This document shows, piece by piece, positions 23,667-32,321 of a stretch of DNA of 40,983 nt. This DNA comes from an uncultured Pseudomonadota bacterium. Lineage in GTDB: Bacteria > Bdellovibrionota_B > Oligoflexia > Oligoflexales > CAIYRB01. The stretch lies in the NCBI GenBank assembly GCA_903928445.1, contig CAIYRB010000011.1:1-40983 (forward strand), given 5' to 3'. Position 1 is the first letter of the stretch. The number at the start of each line of letters is the position of its first letter. A program made the position numbers and the translations under genes. The notes beneath the pieces are model-generated. The model was not told where the DNA came from and searched no databases. It saw nothing but the letters and a program-made list of their open reading frames with translations.

Positions 23667-24266
23667 TCAGCTAAAATACACCAGGCGGTAGAGGATGGGC
23701 CAAATCCCCACGACAAAGAGCCAGAACACCTGCATGGCTCGCATCCCGCCAACACTAAGACGCCCCTGACGCATCCATAGATAACACCATAGCATCACCA
23801 CCACTCCGACCAGCACATGCAAGGCGTGCGAGCCGATCAGGAGGAAGAAGACCGACGCAAAGATGCCGGAGTGAAGCGTCATGCCATAGCCGATGAGCTT
23901 AACCCACTCGTAGCCTTGAAAGCAGACAAAGAAGGCGCCAAGCACGATGGACTGGAGAAACAAGGCGGGGGCCCGACTCTTGCTCTCTGCGCGGCTGTAG
24001 GCATGGGCGGCAAAGCACATCAACACGCCGCTGAGCAGCAAGATCGCCGTATTGAAGGCCGTCGCTGCGATCGGCAAGCGAATCTCACCGGGCGGTGCCC
24101 AAACACCAAAGAGCTGCGCCCGGATCACATTATAGGCGCTGACCAGGCCCGAGAAATACATGATCTCGGTCAACACCACGATGATCGTGGCAATGACAGG
24201 GCTGGGAATGACCGGCTCCCGTCGGACCTGAGCCGTTGCTCCAGGTAGGTTGATGACGGTCGCCAT
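23667..24266 (-). CDS. Heme-copper oxidase subunit III-like protein
   Basis: The 199-residue membrane protein has about five TM segments, an N-terminal block with I-M-Y-F-S-G-L-V-S-A-Y, the F-Q-G-Y-E-W pattern and the H-A-L-H-V motif typical of subunit III. It is the second such gene of the operon and more divergent than the one at 24841. It may be a structural variant or an assembly factor. Confidence 0.85.
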   Translation of the reverse strand: MATVINLPGATAQVRREPVIPSPVIATIIVVLTEIMYFSGLVSAYNVIRAQLFGVWAPPGEIRLPIAATAFNTAILLLSGVLMCFAAHAYSRAESKSRAPALFLQSIVLGAFFVCFQGYEWVKLIGYGMTLHSGIFASVFFLLIGSHALHVLVGVVVMLWCYLWMRQGRLSVGGMRAMQVFWLFVVGIWPILYRLVYFS

Positions 24267-24282
24267 AGGTTGTTCCTCTCAG

Positions 24283-24825
24283 TTATGTTCCGTGTCGGGG
24301 CTCTGCCGCCGGTAAGCCGTGCCCTTCGGATTTATGCGAGCCTTGCGCTTTGTGCGACTCGGTCTCACCATAAGGGACATTCGGCAAAGCCTTGCTATCA
24401 AACTCATCGGCGTCATGGCCCTCATGCTCTTCACCGCCGGAAAAGGCCTTTTTGAACTCTTCGGTGTAAAGATAGGACGTGGGCTTGGTCCAATGAGACC
24501 CGTCATACTTCATAACATCGGCTGCTGTCCCTAAAAAGAACATGACCACGGCGAGGAGCATCGCCAAGAGCATGTACCAGACAAACTTCTTCTCGATGTT
24601 CAGGTGCATGAAAAAAGCCGCTACAATCAGCGCCTTAACCACCGCGATGCCAAAGGCGGTGACCAGGGTGAGGACCTTATTGCCAAGCATAGGACCAGCG
24701 ATACTGATGACGAGAAGCACCAGCAACAGGGCCCAGATCTTAACATAGTAGCTAACGGGATGATGGGGCCCGTGCTCGCCTGCGGAGTTCAAATGTCCAT
24801 GATGTGCGTCAGCTGCCTGCGACAT
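24283..24825 (-). CDS. ctaF: Cytochrome c oxidase subunit IV (prokaryotic type)
   Basis: The 180-residue protein starts with a His-rich leader and has three TM segments (for example W-A-L-L-L-V-L-L-V-I and K-A-L-I-V-A-A-F-F-M-H-L), matching the COX4_pro family. The last ~80 residues form an unusually long, charged, His/Glu-rich cytoplasmic or periplasmic tail that could bind metal. It lies between the two subunit III genes. Confidence 0.85.
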   Translation of the reverse strand: MSQAADAHHGHLNSAGEHGPHHPVSYYVKIWALLLVLLVISIAGPMLGNKVLTLVTAFGIAVVKALIVAAFFMHLNIEKKFVWYMLLAMLLAVVMFFLGTAADVMKYDGSHWTKPTSYLYTEEFKKAFSGGEEHEGHDADEFDSKALPNVPYGETESHKAQGSHKSEGHGLPAAEPRHGT

Positions 24826-24840
24826 GTGTCGGTCTCCCGA

Positions 24841-25419
24841 TTACTTGGCGATGTAGAGTAGAGGAAACAGAAAGATCCAAACGATGTCGACAAAGTGCCA
24901 GTAGATACCGACCAATTCGACCCGCTGCAGGTTCTTACCGCGCAGGCAGTCGAAAGAGACGATGGCCATGGCCGTGGCGCCAGCGATCACGTGAAGGCCG
25001 TGCAAACCAGCAGCCGTGTAGTAGAAGGACCAAAAGGAGTTGGCCGTAATGGTGAAACCGTGGCGAATCTCGTTGGTCCATTCAAGGCCTTTCACCACCA
25101 AGAAGGTGAGCGCACCGCCGATGGTCAACCAAAGATAGAAAGCCGCGAGCTTGCCATTTTTTTGCTCGGCAGCATGGTGCGCGAGCACCGCGAACAGACT
25201 CGAAGTCAACAGCACGAAGGTGTTGATCGATCCCGCCAGGGTGTTGGTATGCGCAGCGGCTTCAGCCCACGGTGCGTACATGATCCGCATCATGATGTAG
25301 CTTACGAGCAAGCCGCCAAAAATCGTAATCTCAGAGCCTAAAAGCCACCACATGGCCAACTTGCCGGTAGGGATTCCGGTTGCACTGCGCCTGGTTGCTA
25401 TCGGTTGTACCATCGCCAC
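24841..25419 (-). CDS. ctaE: Cytochrome c oxidase subunit III
   Basis: The 192-residue protein has the five-TM short bacterial form. Motifs include W-L-L-G-S-E at the first TM, K-G-L-E-W and L-H-G-L-H-V, ending W-H-F-V-D-I-V-W-I-F-L-F-P-L-L-Y, the standard subunit III C-terminus. It stabilises subunit I and lines the oxygen/proton path. It starts 12 bases after subunit I on the same strand. Confidence 0.93.
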   Translation of the reverse strand: MAMVQPIATRRSATGIPTGKLAMWWLLGSEITIFGGLLVSYIMMRIMYAPWAEAAAHTNTLAGSINTFVLLTSSLFAVLAHHAAEQKNGKLAAFYLWLTIGGALTFLVVKGLEWTNEIRHGFTITANSFWSFYYTAAGLHGLHVIAGATAMAIVSFDCLRGKNLQRVELVGIYWHFVDIVWIFLFPLLYIAK

Positions 25420-25430
25420 GTCGTCTTACC

Positions 25431-27149
25431 TCAGGTTTTGGGGGCTGGTTCGTTTTGCGGCCAGAAGTCGCTCGAGTGTCCGGGTACACTGTATTCATAG
25501 GGTCCGCGGTAGCAGTGCGGCAGCGTCACAAAATTCCCGTGTGGCGGCGGCGACGCAGCCACCCATTCGAAGGTGTTGGCATTCCACGGATTAGCCGGGG
25601 CTTTCTTGCCGCGAAACATACTGTAGAAGAAGTTGACGAAAAAGATCACTTGAAAGGCCAACATGATCAGCAGCGACACCGTCGAGAACTCGCGCCAAAA
25701 GATCAGGTCGCCGCGGGCCAGGTCGGGAAAGTTCAGGTGGTTGAAGGTCCGCCGATGATCGCCCGCCATCCCGGTGTAAAACAGCGGGATGAAGATACCG
25801 TTGAACGGCACCGCCGTCCCCCAAAAGTGAATGCGACCCCAGGTGTCGTTCATGTAGCGCCCGAACATCTTCGGAAACCAATAGTAAACACCGGCGAACA
25901 CGGCAATCACAGCAATCGGCACGAAGGTGTAGTGAAAGTGGGCAAGGACAAAATAAGTGTCGTGGAAGTAGATATCGGCACCGCTGGCGCCGAGGAAGAT
26001 CCCGGTGACGCCACCGATGAGAAACTCAACGATAAAGGCGATGGCGAATAGCATCGGCGTCGATAACTGAATCGAAGCACCATAGAGCGTGCCAATGTAG
26101 ACAAAGCTCATCTCGGTGATCGGCACGGAGATCAACAAGGTGGTGACGGTAAAGATATTGGCCATACGCGGATCGATACCGGCGACAAACTGGTGATGGG
26201 CCCAGACGAAAAAGCTCAACACCCCGGTCGCAACCGCCGTCCACAGCACGGTGCGATAAGCGAACAACTTCTTCCTGGCGAACACCGTGAGGACCTCGGC
26301 GACGATGCCCATAGCAGGCAGCAGCACGACGTACACCTCGGGGTGACCGAAGAACCAGAACAAATGCTCCCACAGCAAGGGGTCACCACCGCGGGCAGGA
26401 TCAAAGAAACCGGTGCCCAAGGTCTGATCGAAGAACAGCATGGCGGCACCGGCAATCAGTGGACCAACCGAGGCCATGAACAAGATCGAAGCGATGACGA
26501 TCATCCACACCACCATCGGGATGTCGTACATCTTCATCCCGGGAGCGCGAGCATTCATCAAGGTGGTGATGAAGTTGATCCCGCCAAGCAAGAAGGCGAC
26601 AAACTCCAAAGCGACAGCGGCAAGCCACATCGGGGCGCCGTAAGGCGTCTGATTATAGATGGGATTAGAAGCCAGCGGCGGGTATGAGGTCCAGGCCCCA
26701 CCGAAACCACCATTGGGGACGAAAAACGACGCGATCAGAAGCACCGCACTAAATAAAAAGATCTGATAGGAGAGGCGATTTAAGCGCGGAAACACCATAT
26801 CATCGCAGCCGATCATCAGCGGGATGAGGTAGTTGCCGAAGGCCGCGATCAGCACTGGCATGGCGAACCAGAAGATCATGATCGTGCCGTGATTGGTCAC
26901 CATCTGGTTGTAAATCTGCGGCGTGACCAAGCCAAATCCAGGCACGGCATGGCCAGGGAATGCCATCTGCATGCGGAACACGTAGGAAGCGAGGGCACCG
27001 AGCACTCCCATCAGCACGCCGGTCATGAAATACTGCAGGCCGATGACTTTATGGTCGGTCGAAAAGACGTATTTTTGGATAAAGCTCAGCTCGTGATGAC
27101 CGTGGTCATCAGCGCTGTGCGCGTGGTCAGCCGAAGCATGCGTTGTCAT
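25431..27149 (-). CDS. ctaD: Cytochrome c oxidase subunit I (aa3-type, A1 family)
   Basis: The frame opens at GTG 27164, overlapping subunit II, but ATG 27149 just after its stop is preferred. The catalytic subunit carries heme a and the heme a3-CuB centre. G-H-P-E-V-Y provides the CuB His, the D-channel Glu and the cross-linked Tyr; H-H-Q-F gives further CuB ligands; H-F-H-Y near the end holds heme ligands. The D-channel N-Y-L-I-P...D motif is present. The His-rich N-terminal tail is unusual. It reduces O2 to water with proton pumping. Confidence 0.97.
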   Translation of the reverse strand: MTTHASADHAHSADDHGHHELSFIQKYVFSTDHKVIGLQYFMTGVLMGVLGALASYVFRMQMAFPGHAVPGFGLVTPQIYNQMVTNHGTIMIFWFAMPVLIAAFGNYLIPLMIGCDDMVFPRLNRLSYQIFLFSAVLLIASFFVPNGGFGGAWTSYPPLASNPIYNQTPYGAPMWLAAVALEFVAFLLGGINFITTLMNARAPGMKMYDIPMVVWMIVIASILFMASVGPLIAGAAMLFFDQTLGTGFFDPARGGDPLLWEHLFWFFGHPEVYVVLLPAMGIVAEVLTVFARKKLFAYRTVLWTAVATGVLSFFVWAHHQFVAGIDPRMANIFTVTTLLISVPITEMSFVYIGTLYGASIQLSTPMLFAIAFIVEFLIGGVTGIFLGASGADIYFHDTYFVLAHFHYTFVPIAVIAVFAGVYYWFPKMFGRYMNDTWGRIHFWGTAVPFNGIFIPLFYTGMAGDHRRTFNHLNFPDLARGDLIFWREFSTVSLLIMLAFQVIFFVNFFYSMFRGKKAPANPWNANTFEWVAASPPPHGNFVTLPHCYRGPYEYSVPGHSSDFWPQNEPAPKT

Positions 27150-27153
27150 AAGT

Positions 27154-27882
27154 TCAATTACCACCCTGAGTCGAGGCTAGCTTACCCGTGCCATTGGCTG
27201 GGATAGCCGCCGTTTTACCTGTTGCTGATTCGAGCCACTTGCGATGCTCATCTTCGGTCTCGACAAAGATCCGGCCGCCCATGATGCCGTGACCCAGGCC
27301 GCACATTTGCGAGCACGGCACGTCAAAAGTGCCGGCGACCGTCGGCGTGAACCAGCCGTCGATTTCACGACCGGGAACCGCATCCTGCTTCAGGCGAAAG
27401 CGCGGAATCGAGAAGCTATGCAGCACATCGGCCGATTCCAAATGAAACTTGTAGGTCTTGTTGACGACGACATGAAGCTCGTCCACCACATCGATGTCAT
27501 CTGGCGTACCCAGCTTGCCATCGGGACCAGGATGGACGAATTCCCAGGCCCACTGATGGCCGACGATGCGGATCTCCTCATCGACATGCTCGGGCACGCT
27601 CTGCTTGACGTGGTACCAAGCCCGCGCCGCAAAGACGAGGATGACGATGTCGCAGGCAATGACCGCGTAGTGCGACCAGTGGATCCACTTATTGTGTTCG
27701 TGGTCATAACCGGTGATGTGCAGCGCTTTCGGCGACCGGCTGCGCCGGTACTTCGCAACGAAATAAAAGAGCACGAACTCCGCCGCGAATAGCCAAAAGC
27801 CACCGAGCAAAGCGATGATCAAGATGACGTTGTCGATCTGCGCGGCGTAGGAAGACGCCTCTAAAATGATCCAATTCAACAT
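27154..27882 (-). CDS. ctaC: Cytochrome c oxidase subunit II
   Basis: The 242-residue protein has two N-terminal TM segments and the CuA cupredoxin domain with C-S-Q-M-C-G-L-G-H-G-I-M ligands, plus H-S-F-S-I-P and W-A-W-E-F electron-entry residues. It accepts electrons from cytochrome c, probably the di-heme protein encoded just upstream. No heme c fusion is present. Confidence 0.96.
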   Translation of the reverse strand: MLNWIILEASSYAAQIDNVILIIALLGGFWLFAAEFVLFYFVAKYRRSRSPKALHITGYDHEHNKWIHWSHYAVIACDIVILVFAARAWYHVKQSVPEHVDEEIRIVGHQWAWEFVHPGPDGKLGTPDDIDVVDELHVVVNKTYKFHLESADVLHSFSIPRFRLKQDAVPGREIDGWFTPTVAGTFDVPCSQMCGLGHGIMGGRIFVETEDEHRKWLESATGKTAAIPANGTGKLASTQGGN

Positions 27883-27918
27883 AAGGCTGTTACCACTGCC
27901 TCCGAAGCCAAGGGCCTG

Positions 27919-28020
27919 CTACAACACAAAGACGACTACCATAGCGCCGAATACGACTACCGCGCCGACGATCGCAAAAAACACTTTTTTGGCCATGAGA
28001 TCCGGCTCATTGTCTGCCAC
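27919..28020 (-). CDS. 33-residue single-TM protein in the oxidase operon
   Basis: A GTG start follows GGGGGA. The product begins with a short acidic stretch (A-D-N-E-P-D-L) and K-K, then one TM helix of Val, Ala, Gly and Phe to the end. It lies between the cytochrome c and subunit II genes with short gaps on both sides. Small one-helix subunits are common in oxidases; a structural or assembly role is inferred from position. It is below usual gene-caller length. Confidence 0.6.
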   Translation of the reverse strand: MADNEPDLMAKKVFFAIVGAVVVFGAMVVVFVL

Positions 28021-28042
28021 GTCTAAAGTCCCCCTTTGTCTA

Positions 28043-28678
28043 TCACTTAGCCGGCTTTAAGGCATTGATATAGGCGACTACGTTGATCATCGCCTGGTCG
28101 TCTAAGGTCGTCGCGATGCCCGCCATGGCGGCGCCATTGGGATCCTTCGTCGGATCATAGCCACGCACCTTGTTTTTAAAGTTCTTCAGTTGCGTCAATA
28201 GGTACCAGTCATTGTTGCCGGCGGTCGGCGGTGCATTGACCGCCTGATTACCGAGAGCGTCGGCACCATGGCAAGCGGTACAGACACCAAAGGTGGCTTC
28301 ACCCTTGGCTAGGTTACCTTGAATCGTATCGGCCACCTTGGGGCGCGGCAGGCTGCTGACATACTTAGCGACGGACGCGCGGTTTTCTTCGGTCAAGGTC
28401 CGACCAATTGGGCGCATCCGCATGCCGCGAAGGTCCTTGGCATGGGCGCCGCGCAGGCCTTGGCTGAATTTATCGAGCTGCGCCTTGAGGTACCATTCGG
28501 GAAGTCCAGCAATCGCTGGTGCCCCAACCCCTTGGTTGCCGGTCCCATCCTGGCCGTGGCAGGACTTGCAGAGCGTGTACAGCTCGCTCGGCCGATCGTC
28601 CCAAGCCATTGCTTGCGGGGCGCTCCACAAGAAGATTGCAGTCAAAAGCAGAGAAAGACGCAAACAGAGTCCCATCAT
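28043..28678 (-). CDS. Di-heme cytochrome c (c4-like), first gene of the oxidase operon
   Basis: ATG 28678 is preferred over an upstream TTG at 28690. A signal peptide ends near A-M-A-W. Two class I heme sites follow, C-K-S-C-H and C-T-A-C-H, about 95 residues apart, each followed by G-A/N-Q-G/A type loops, with Met ligands likely in M-R-M-R-P and A-A-M-A-G. Two similar halves are typical of cytochrome c4. It probably feeds electrons to the CuA site of the oxidase encoded next. Confidence 0.9.
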   Translation of the reverse strand: MMGLCLRLSLLLTAIFLWSAPQAMAWDDRPSELYTLCKSCHGQDGTGNQGVGAPAIAGLPEWYLKAQLDKFSQGLRGAHAKDLRGMRMRPIGRTLTEENRASVAKYVSSLPRPKVADTIQGNLAKGEATFGVCTACHGADALGNQAVNAPPTAGNNDWYLLTQLKNFKNKVRGYDPTKDPNGAAMAGIATTLDDQAMINVVAYINALKPAK

Positions 28679-28922
28679 TTGCAGCACCAATAGTCCCAGT
28701 TGGTGAGCGCAGCTTCAACAGCCGGGTCTTGGAAAAGGTCCACGATGACCAATAAGATAGTCTCACAATCGCTAACAGACAACAGAGACGTGAGGAATTA
28801 AGTAAATTTTTCTTACGGCAGGATGAGAAGCGCGCTGCGCGATATGACACAAATCCCCAGGGGGTCTGGTGGACAAGGCTTTGCAGCTGCGCTATAAACA
28901 GCCGACAGTAGGAGTCCATAAC

Positions 28923-29555
28923 ATGACTAGGCACCCGTTTTGGTATCATGCGCCCCGGCTCTGTCTGGCAGTGGCTGCAGCAACGATTGTTGGTTACCTC
29001 GGCTTTGACCTGGCCGTTCCAACACCACCAAAGACGACTTCGCAAGCGCCGGCAAGCGCTCTCAGCGACATTCCACTCACCTCTGAGAGTGGACAAGCGA
29101 CCAGCCTGGCGGCCTTCAACGGAAGCTGGTTGGTGGTGTTTTTTGGCTACGCTAGCTGCCCCGATGTCTGTCCCACCTCGCTCGCCTATTTGGCGCGGGA
29201 GTTGAAGCTGCTGGGACGCGACAGCGCTGGCGTCAAAGGCATCTTCATATCGCTGGACCCAAAGCGCGACAAACCCGAGACGCTCAGCCGCTATGTCCAC
29301 TCTTTCGATCCAAGCTTAATTGCGCTGACCGGTAGCGACGACAACCTGCGCCGCCTAGGCAAGCAGCTAGGGGTCTATGCCACCGCGCAACCTGCGCCGA
29401 AGGGCAGCCCTGAAGGGGCCTACACCATGGCCCATACCGCTGCATTTTTCTTAGTGCGACCGGATGGCCAGCTAGCCCAAACGCTGTCGCCACCGTTCGA
29501 GGCGGGCGCGCTTGCCGGCGTGCTTCGCGCTGCCGCTCAGAGCGCAGCCCACTAG
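28923..29555 (+). CDS. Sco1/SenC copper chaperone
   Basis: ATG 28923 has a GGAG site; the frame extends to 28869 without one. The 210-residue protein has an N-terminal anchor (L-A-V-A-A-A-T-I-V-G-Y-L), then a thioredoxin-like domain with copper-binding C-P-D-V-C and the distal His in M-A-H-T-A-A-F-F. Sco proteins load copper into CuA of oxidase subunit II. It is divergent from, and adjacent to, the oxidase operon. Confidence 0.92.
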   Translation: MTRHPFWYHAPRLCLAVAAATIVGYLGFDLAVPTPPKTTSQAPASALSDIPLTSESGQATSLAAFNGSWLVVFFGYASCPDVCPTSLAYLARELKLLGRDSAGVKGIFISLDPKRDKPETLSRYVHSFDPSLIALTGSDDNLRRLGKQLGVYATAQPAPKGSPEGAYTMAHTAAFFLVRPDGQLAQTLSPPFEAGALAGVLRAAAQSAAH

Positions 29556-29556
29556 A

Positions 29557-29587
29557 TAGTCGCTGGCGTGTTTCGCGCCAGCGACTA
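29557..29587. terminator. Stem-loop after the sco gene
   Basis: Arms TAGTCGCTGGCG and CGCCAGCGACTA pair perfectly around a 7-base loop, 1 base after the sco stop. There is no T-run, so it is either a weak terminator or an mRNA-stabilising hairpin. Confidence 0.65.
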
Positions 29588-29688
29588 AATCCGTCTTGCG
29601 TCTCGCGCTGTTTAGGTCGCTACCGCTCCCCGCCGCTCGGGCACAGTCGTCACGCGCTACCGTAAACGTCCTTTGTTTATAGCCGAGG

Positions 29689-29988
29689 CTATTTGACCAG
29701 CATGCCGGTCAGGATGAGCAAGCCACCACTCATCACCAAAATGACCAGCAACGCCCGTTTACCGACGTCAAGCGCCGCGCCAGCGCGGATCAACCAGCCA
29801 ATCGCAGCAAGAAACTTGAGTCCGGACACGACCAGCAAACCAGGCACGAGCAGACGCTCGCTGATCCCCCAGAGTTCACGCTCGACAAAAACCGCCCATT
29901 CGCACAACGTAGTGAGAAGGAGCGCGGCACATAGCCATCGGTACGAAATATGAGCCAAAGCGCTACCGCCTGGTCCGTCTGTCTTCAT
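29689..29988 (-). CDS. Small membrane protein, unknown
   Basis: The 99-residue product has three predicted TM segments (L-C-A-A-L-L-L-T-T-L, L-L-V-P-G-L-L-V-V-S-G-L-K-F-L and L-L-V-I-L-V-M-S-G-G-L-L-I-L-T) and no cysteines except one in the first helix. It lies between sco and the di-heme peroxidase gene, on the opposite strand to both. Family not recognised; a respiratory accessory role is only suggested by neighbours. Confidence 0.6.
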   Translation of the reverse strand: MKTDGPGGSALAHISYRWLCAALLLTTLCEWAVFVERELWGISERLLVPGLLVVSGLKFLAAIGWLIRAGAALDVGKRALLVILVMSGGLLILTGMLVK

Positions 29989-30115
29989 CGATCAATCTCG
30001 CTGCGCGGGAGCATCTAAGTTTGAGCAGGAGTAGTCCTATAGCCCGGGTGGCAGCAAGCGGCAACCCAAGACCTCCCGAGGCGTTGCTGATGAAGCCTCT
30101 ACACATAGGCTTACC

Positions 30116-31651
30116 ATGCTGAAATTCAATAAGAAAATTAGCCTTCCGTCGATCCTATCGCGGTCGCTGTCCGGACCCGCATCGGAGCAGCCCAAAGGCG
30201 GCAGGCCCATGACGCTGATCCTACTTGGCTTGGTGGTGGTGGCCGGCATCGTCTTGCTCCTGCCGCGGCCAGCCCCAAGACTGCGCGAGGTGGCGATCAG
30301 CGACGAGGATCTGCGCCAGGTCGTCGGCCGCAGCCGTCTTCCGCCAACCGTTCGTCAGCGCCAACCAGCCCTAGCAGCACTGGGCCGCGCACTCTTTCGC
30401 AGCAGCGGCCTAAGCCCCCAGAGCGACCGCACCTGTGGCAGCTGCCATGCTATCGGCAGTCCACCGGGCCAGGAAGTGACTGCGACTTCGACGGCCACAG
30501 CCCAGCATCAGGTGTGGCAAACGGCGGCGAACGCGCCCGACCTAGCTCATCTCGATGCCGATGGTTGGTTTGGCCGTGACGGCCGCAGTGATAGCTTGGC
30601 GGCCGCCTGTCTGGAGGCTCTCGAAGATCCGCAGGGCATGAACGGCTCGCGCCTGGCGGTCCTGGCCTTGGTCAAGCAGCGCTTTAAAGACGCCTACGAA
30701 GAGGCTTTCGGCGCGTGGCCGGTGAACTTGGCAGGCATCCCGGAGGCCGGCCGGCCGGAGCCAATCCAAGCTAAACTGCCGATCGAAGTCGCTGCACTTG
30801 GCCTTGCGACTCTCGGTTCGTTTCCGCTTCTCGACGGCATCTTGACTCAGGCCAATCAGCAGCACGCAACGCCTGCCATCGAACTGTCCCGGCGCGCCTT
30901 CAATTTTGTCCCGGTGCCAACGCAGTGGAGTGCTGCCTTCGCGAGCTTGAGCCCAGAGCAGCAGGTAAGTGCCAACCAAGTCTACGCCAAGGTTGGCCAG
31001 GCCCTGGCCGCATTTCTCATGGACCAGGTCAGCGATAACTCGCCCTATGACCGTTTTGCTGCACAGCTGCTGCAAGGACGCAGCGCCCAGGAGTCGCTCG
31101 GTCAGGGTTTTGGCGCCACTGAGCTGGCGGGCCTAAAGCTGTTCCACGGTCCAGGACAATGTCAAAACTGCCACAGCGGTCCGCGATTTAGCGACGGCTT
31201 GTTCCACAATATCGGCTTGCCGCAACGTGGCACCGACATCGCTGCGGGGAGGGCCGCTGGACTCCAGATTGCCCTAAGCGACCCGTTCAACTGCAAAGGC
31301 GTCTACCTAGCGCAGTCGGCCGAGGCGATCACCACCGCGTGTAAGTCGCTGCGGGCCGCGTCGGTGGACAAAGAGGGGCGCGAGGACCTTGGCGCATTCC
31401 GCACCCCAGGCCTGCGCAACGGCGCCAAACGCAGCTCTTTCATGCACGATGGCCGGTTCACGACGGTCGCGGAGGTCATGACTTATTTCAACGATCTCGA
31501 AGGCCGACCAGCCATCGGCACACGCGATCCGCAGCTACACAGACTTGACCTCACCGACGAGGAAATGGCGGCAATCGTCCGCTTTCTCGGCGCGCTGAAC
31601 TCCCCGGCGCGCGACCTTAATCCGTCGCAGTCGGCGGCCTTAAACCGGTAA
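30116..31651 (+). CDS. Di-heme cytochrome c peroxidase / MauG family protein
   Basis: The protein has a TM anchor (L-I-L-L-G-L-V-V-V-A-G-I-V-L-L), then heme sites C-G-S-C-H (~residue 107) and C-Q-N-C-H (~residue 345), the two-domain layout of bacterial cytochrome c peroxidases and MauG-like oxidases. F-R-T-P-G-L-R-N and M-H-D-G-R-F near the C-terminus are family hallmarks. The start at 30116 lacks a clear ribosome site; ATG 30206 with AGGCGG-type upstream bases and a tighter signal anchor may be right. It reduces peroxide or oxidises a protein partner in the periplasm. Confidence 0.88.
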   Translation: MLKFNKKISLPSILSRSLSGPASEQPKGGRPMTLILLGLVVVAGIVLLLPRPAPRLREVAISDEDLRQVVGRSRLPPTVRQRQPALAALGRALFRSSGLSPQSDRTCGSCHAIGSPPGQEVTATSTATAQHQVWQTAANAPDLAHLDADGWFGRDGRSDSLAAACLEALEDPQGMNGSRLAVLALVKQRFKDAYEEAFGAWPVNLAGIPEAGRPEPIQAKLPIEVAALGLATLGSFPLLDGILTQANQQHATPAIELSRRAFNFVPVPTQWSAAFASLSPEQQVSANQVYAKVGQALAAFLMDQVSDNSPYDRFAAQLLQGRSAQESLGQGFGATELAGLKLFHGPGQCQNCHSGPRFSDGLFHNIGLPQRGTDIAAGRAAGLQIALSDPFNCKGVYLAQSAEAITTACKSLRAASVDKEGREDLGAFRTPGLRNGAKRSSFMHDGRFTTVAEVMTYFNDLEGRPAIGTRDPQLHRLDLTDEEMAAIVRFLGALNSPARDLNPSQSAALNR

Positions 31652-31653
31652 AA

Positions 31654-31707
31654 GCACACCACCACCAGTACAATCGCCGCAGCGGTGCAGAGGTGGTGGT
31701 GGTGTGC
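31654..31707. terminator. Long GT/CA-rich stem-loop between convergent genes
   Basis: GCACACCACCACC and GGTGGTGGTGTGC pair perfectly (13 bp) around a 28-base loop, 2 bases after the peroxidase stop and before the convergent rplX. There is no T-run on the plus strand. It likely limits read-through in both directions. Confidence 0.55.
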
Positions 31708-31774
31708 GTCTTCTTGGAGCTGACAGCAGCAGAGCCGAGGTCAAAGCCCCAAGTTAACGATCTAACGAGTCGAT

Positions 31775-32128
31775 TTAGACGACGGCGCCGGACTTCTTGG
31801 CGAAGCGGACCTTTTTATCGCCTTCGAGCTTGTATCCAAGGCGGGTTGCCTTTTTGGTCTTAGCATCAACCAAGGCGACTTTGCTGATATGCAACGACAT
31901 AGGAATGTCGACGATACCACCATCTTGATCGTTCAAGCTGGGCTTTTGGTGCTTTTTATTCAGATTCTTGCCGGCGATGAAGACCCGGCCGGTCTTCTTG
32001 TCGAGGGTCTCGATCTTGCCGATTTCACCACGGGATTTGCCAGCTAGGATGAGGACTTCATCGCCCTTGCGGAGCTTGCTTTTGAACTCGTGCTTGGGGT
32101 CGTATTGCTTAAATTTCTGAGAATTCAT
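31775..32128 (-). CDS. rplX: 50S ribosomal protein L24 (uL24), isolated from the S10/spc operon
   Basis: The 117-residue product has the KOW motif (L-R-K-G-D-E-V-L-I-L-A-G-K-S-R-G-E-I-G-K-I) and the L24 body: V-F-I-A-G-K-N-L-N-K-K-H-Q-K-P, G-G-I-V-D-I-P-M-S-L-H-I-S-K-V, and the terminal T-R-L-G-Y-K. It is an early-assembly protein that binds 23S rRNA. L24 is normally encoded in the spc operon beside rplN and rplE; here no ribosomal gene is nearby. The first ~15 residues are a slight N-terminal extension. Confidence 0.93.
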   Translation of the reverse strand: MNSQKFKQYDPKHEFKSKLRKGDEVLILAGKSRGEIGKIETLDKKTGRVFIAGKNLNKKHQKPSLNDQDGGIVDIPMSLHISKVALVDAKTKKATRLGYKLEGDKKVRFAKKSGAVV

Positions 32129-32321
32129 GGAGAGGAGCCCACCTAAGCTTTGCTTTAATCCAAAAACCGAAGCCCCTTACATAAAGGAACTTGCCTAGCC
32201 GGTCAAGGACGTACCTTGCACCTTGCGATTTATTGAGCAAACATTGGCGGTTGATGCCAGGCCTAGGGCATCATGAAGGTCCCCCGACCAGTACCTAGTG
32301 ATGCTCTTGCGGAGAGTTATG

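Noticed and set aside
25380..27792. Long opposite-strand ORFs under the oxidase genes
   Set aside because: They mirror strongly conserved oxidase genes, have His/Arg-rich unnatural composition and no ribosome sites.
30116..30205. Peptide leader reading of the first 30 residues of the di-heme peroxidase
   Set aside because: More simply an upstream, probably untranslated extension; a better start may be ATG 30206.
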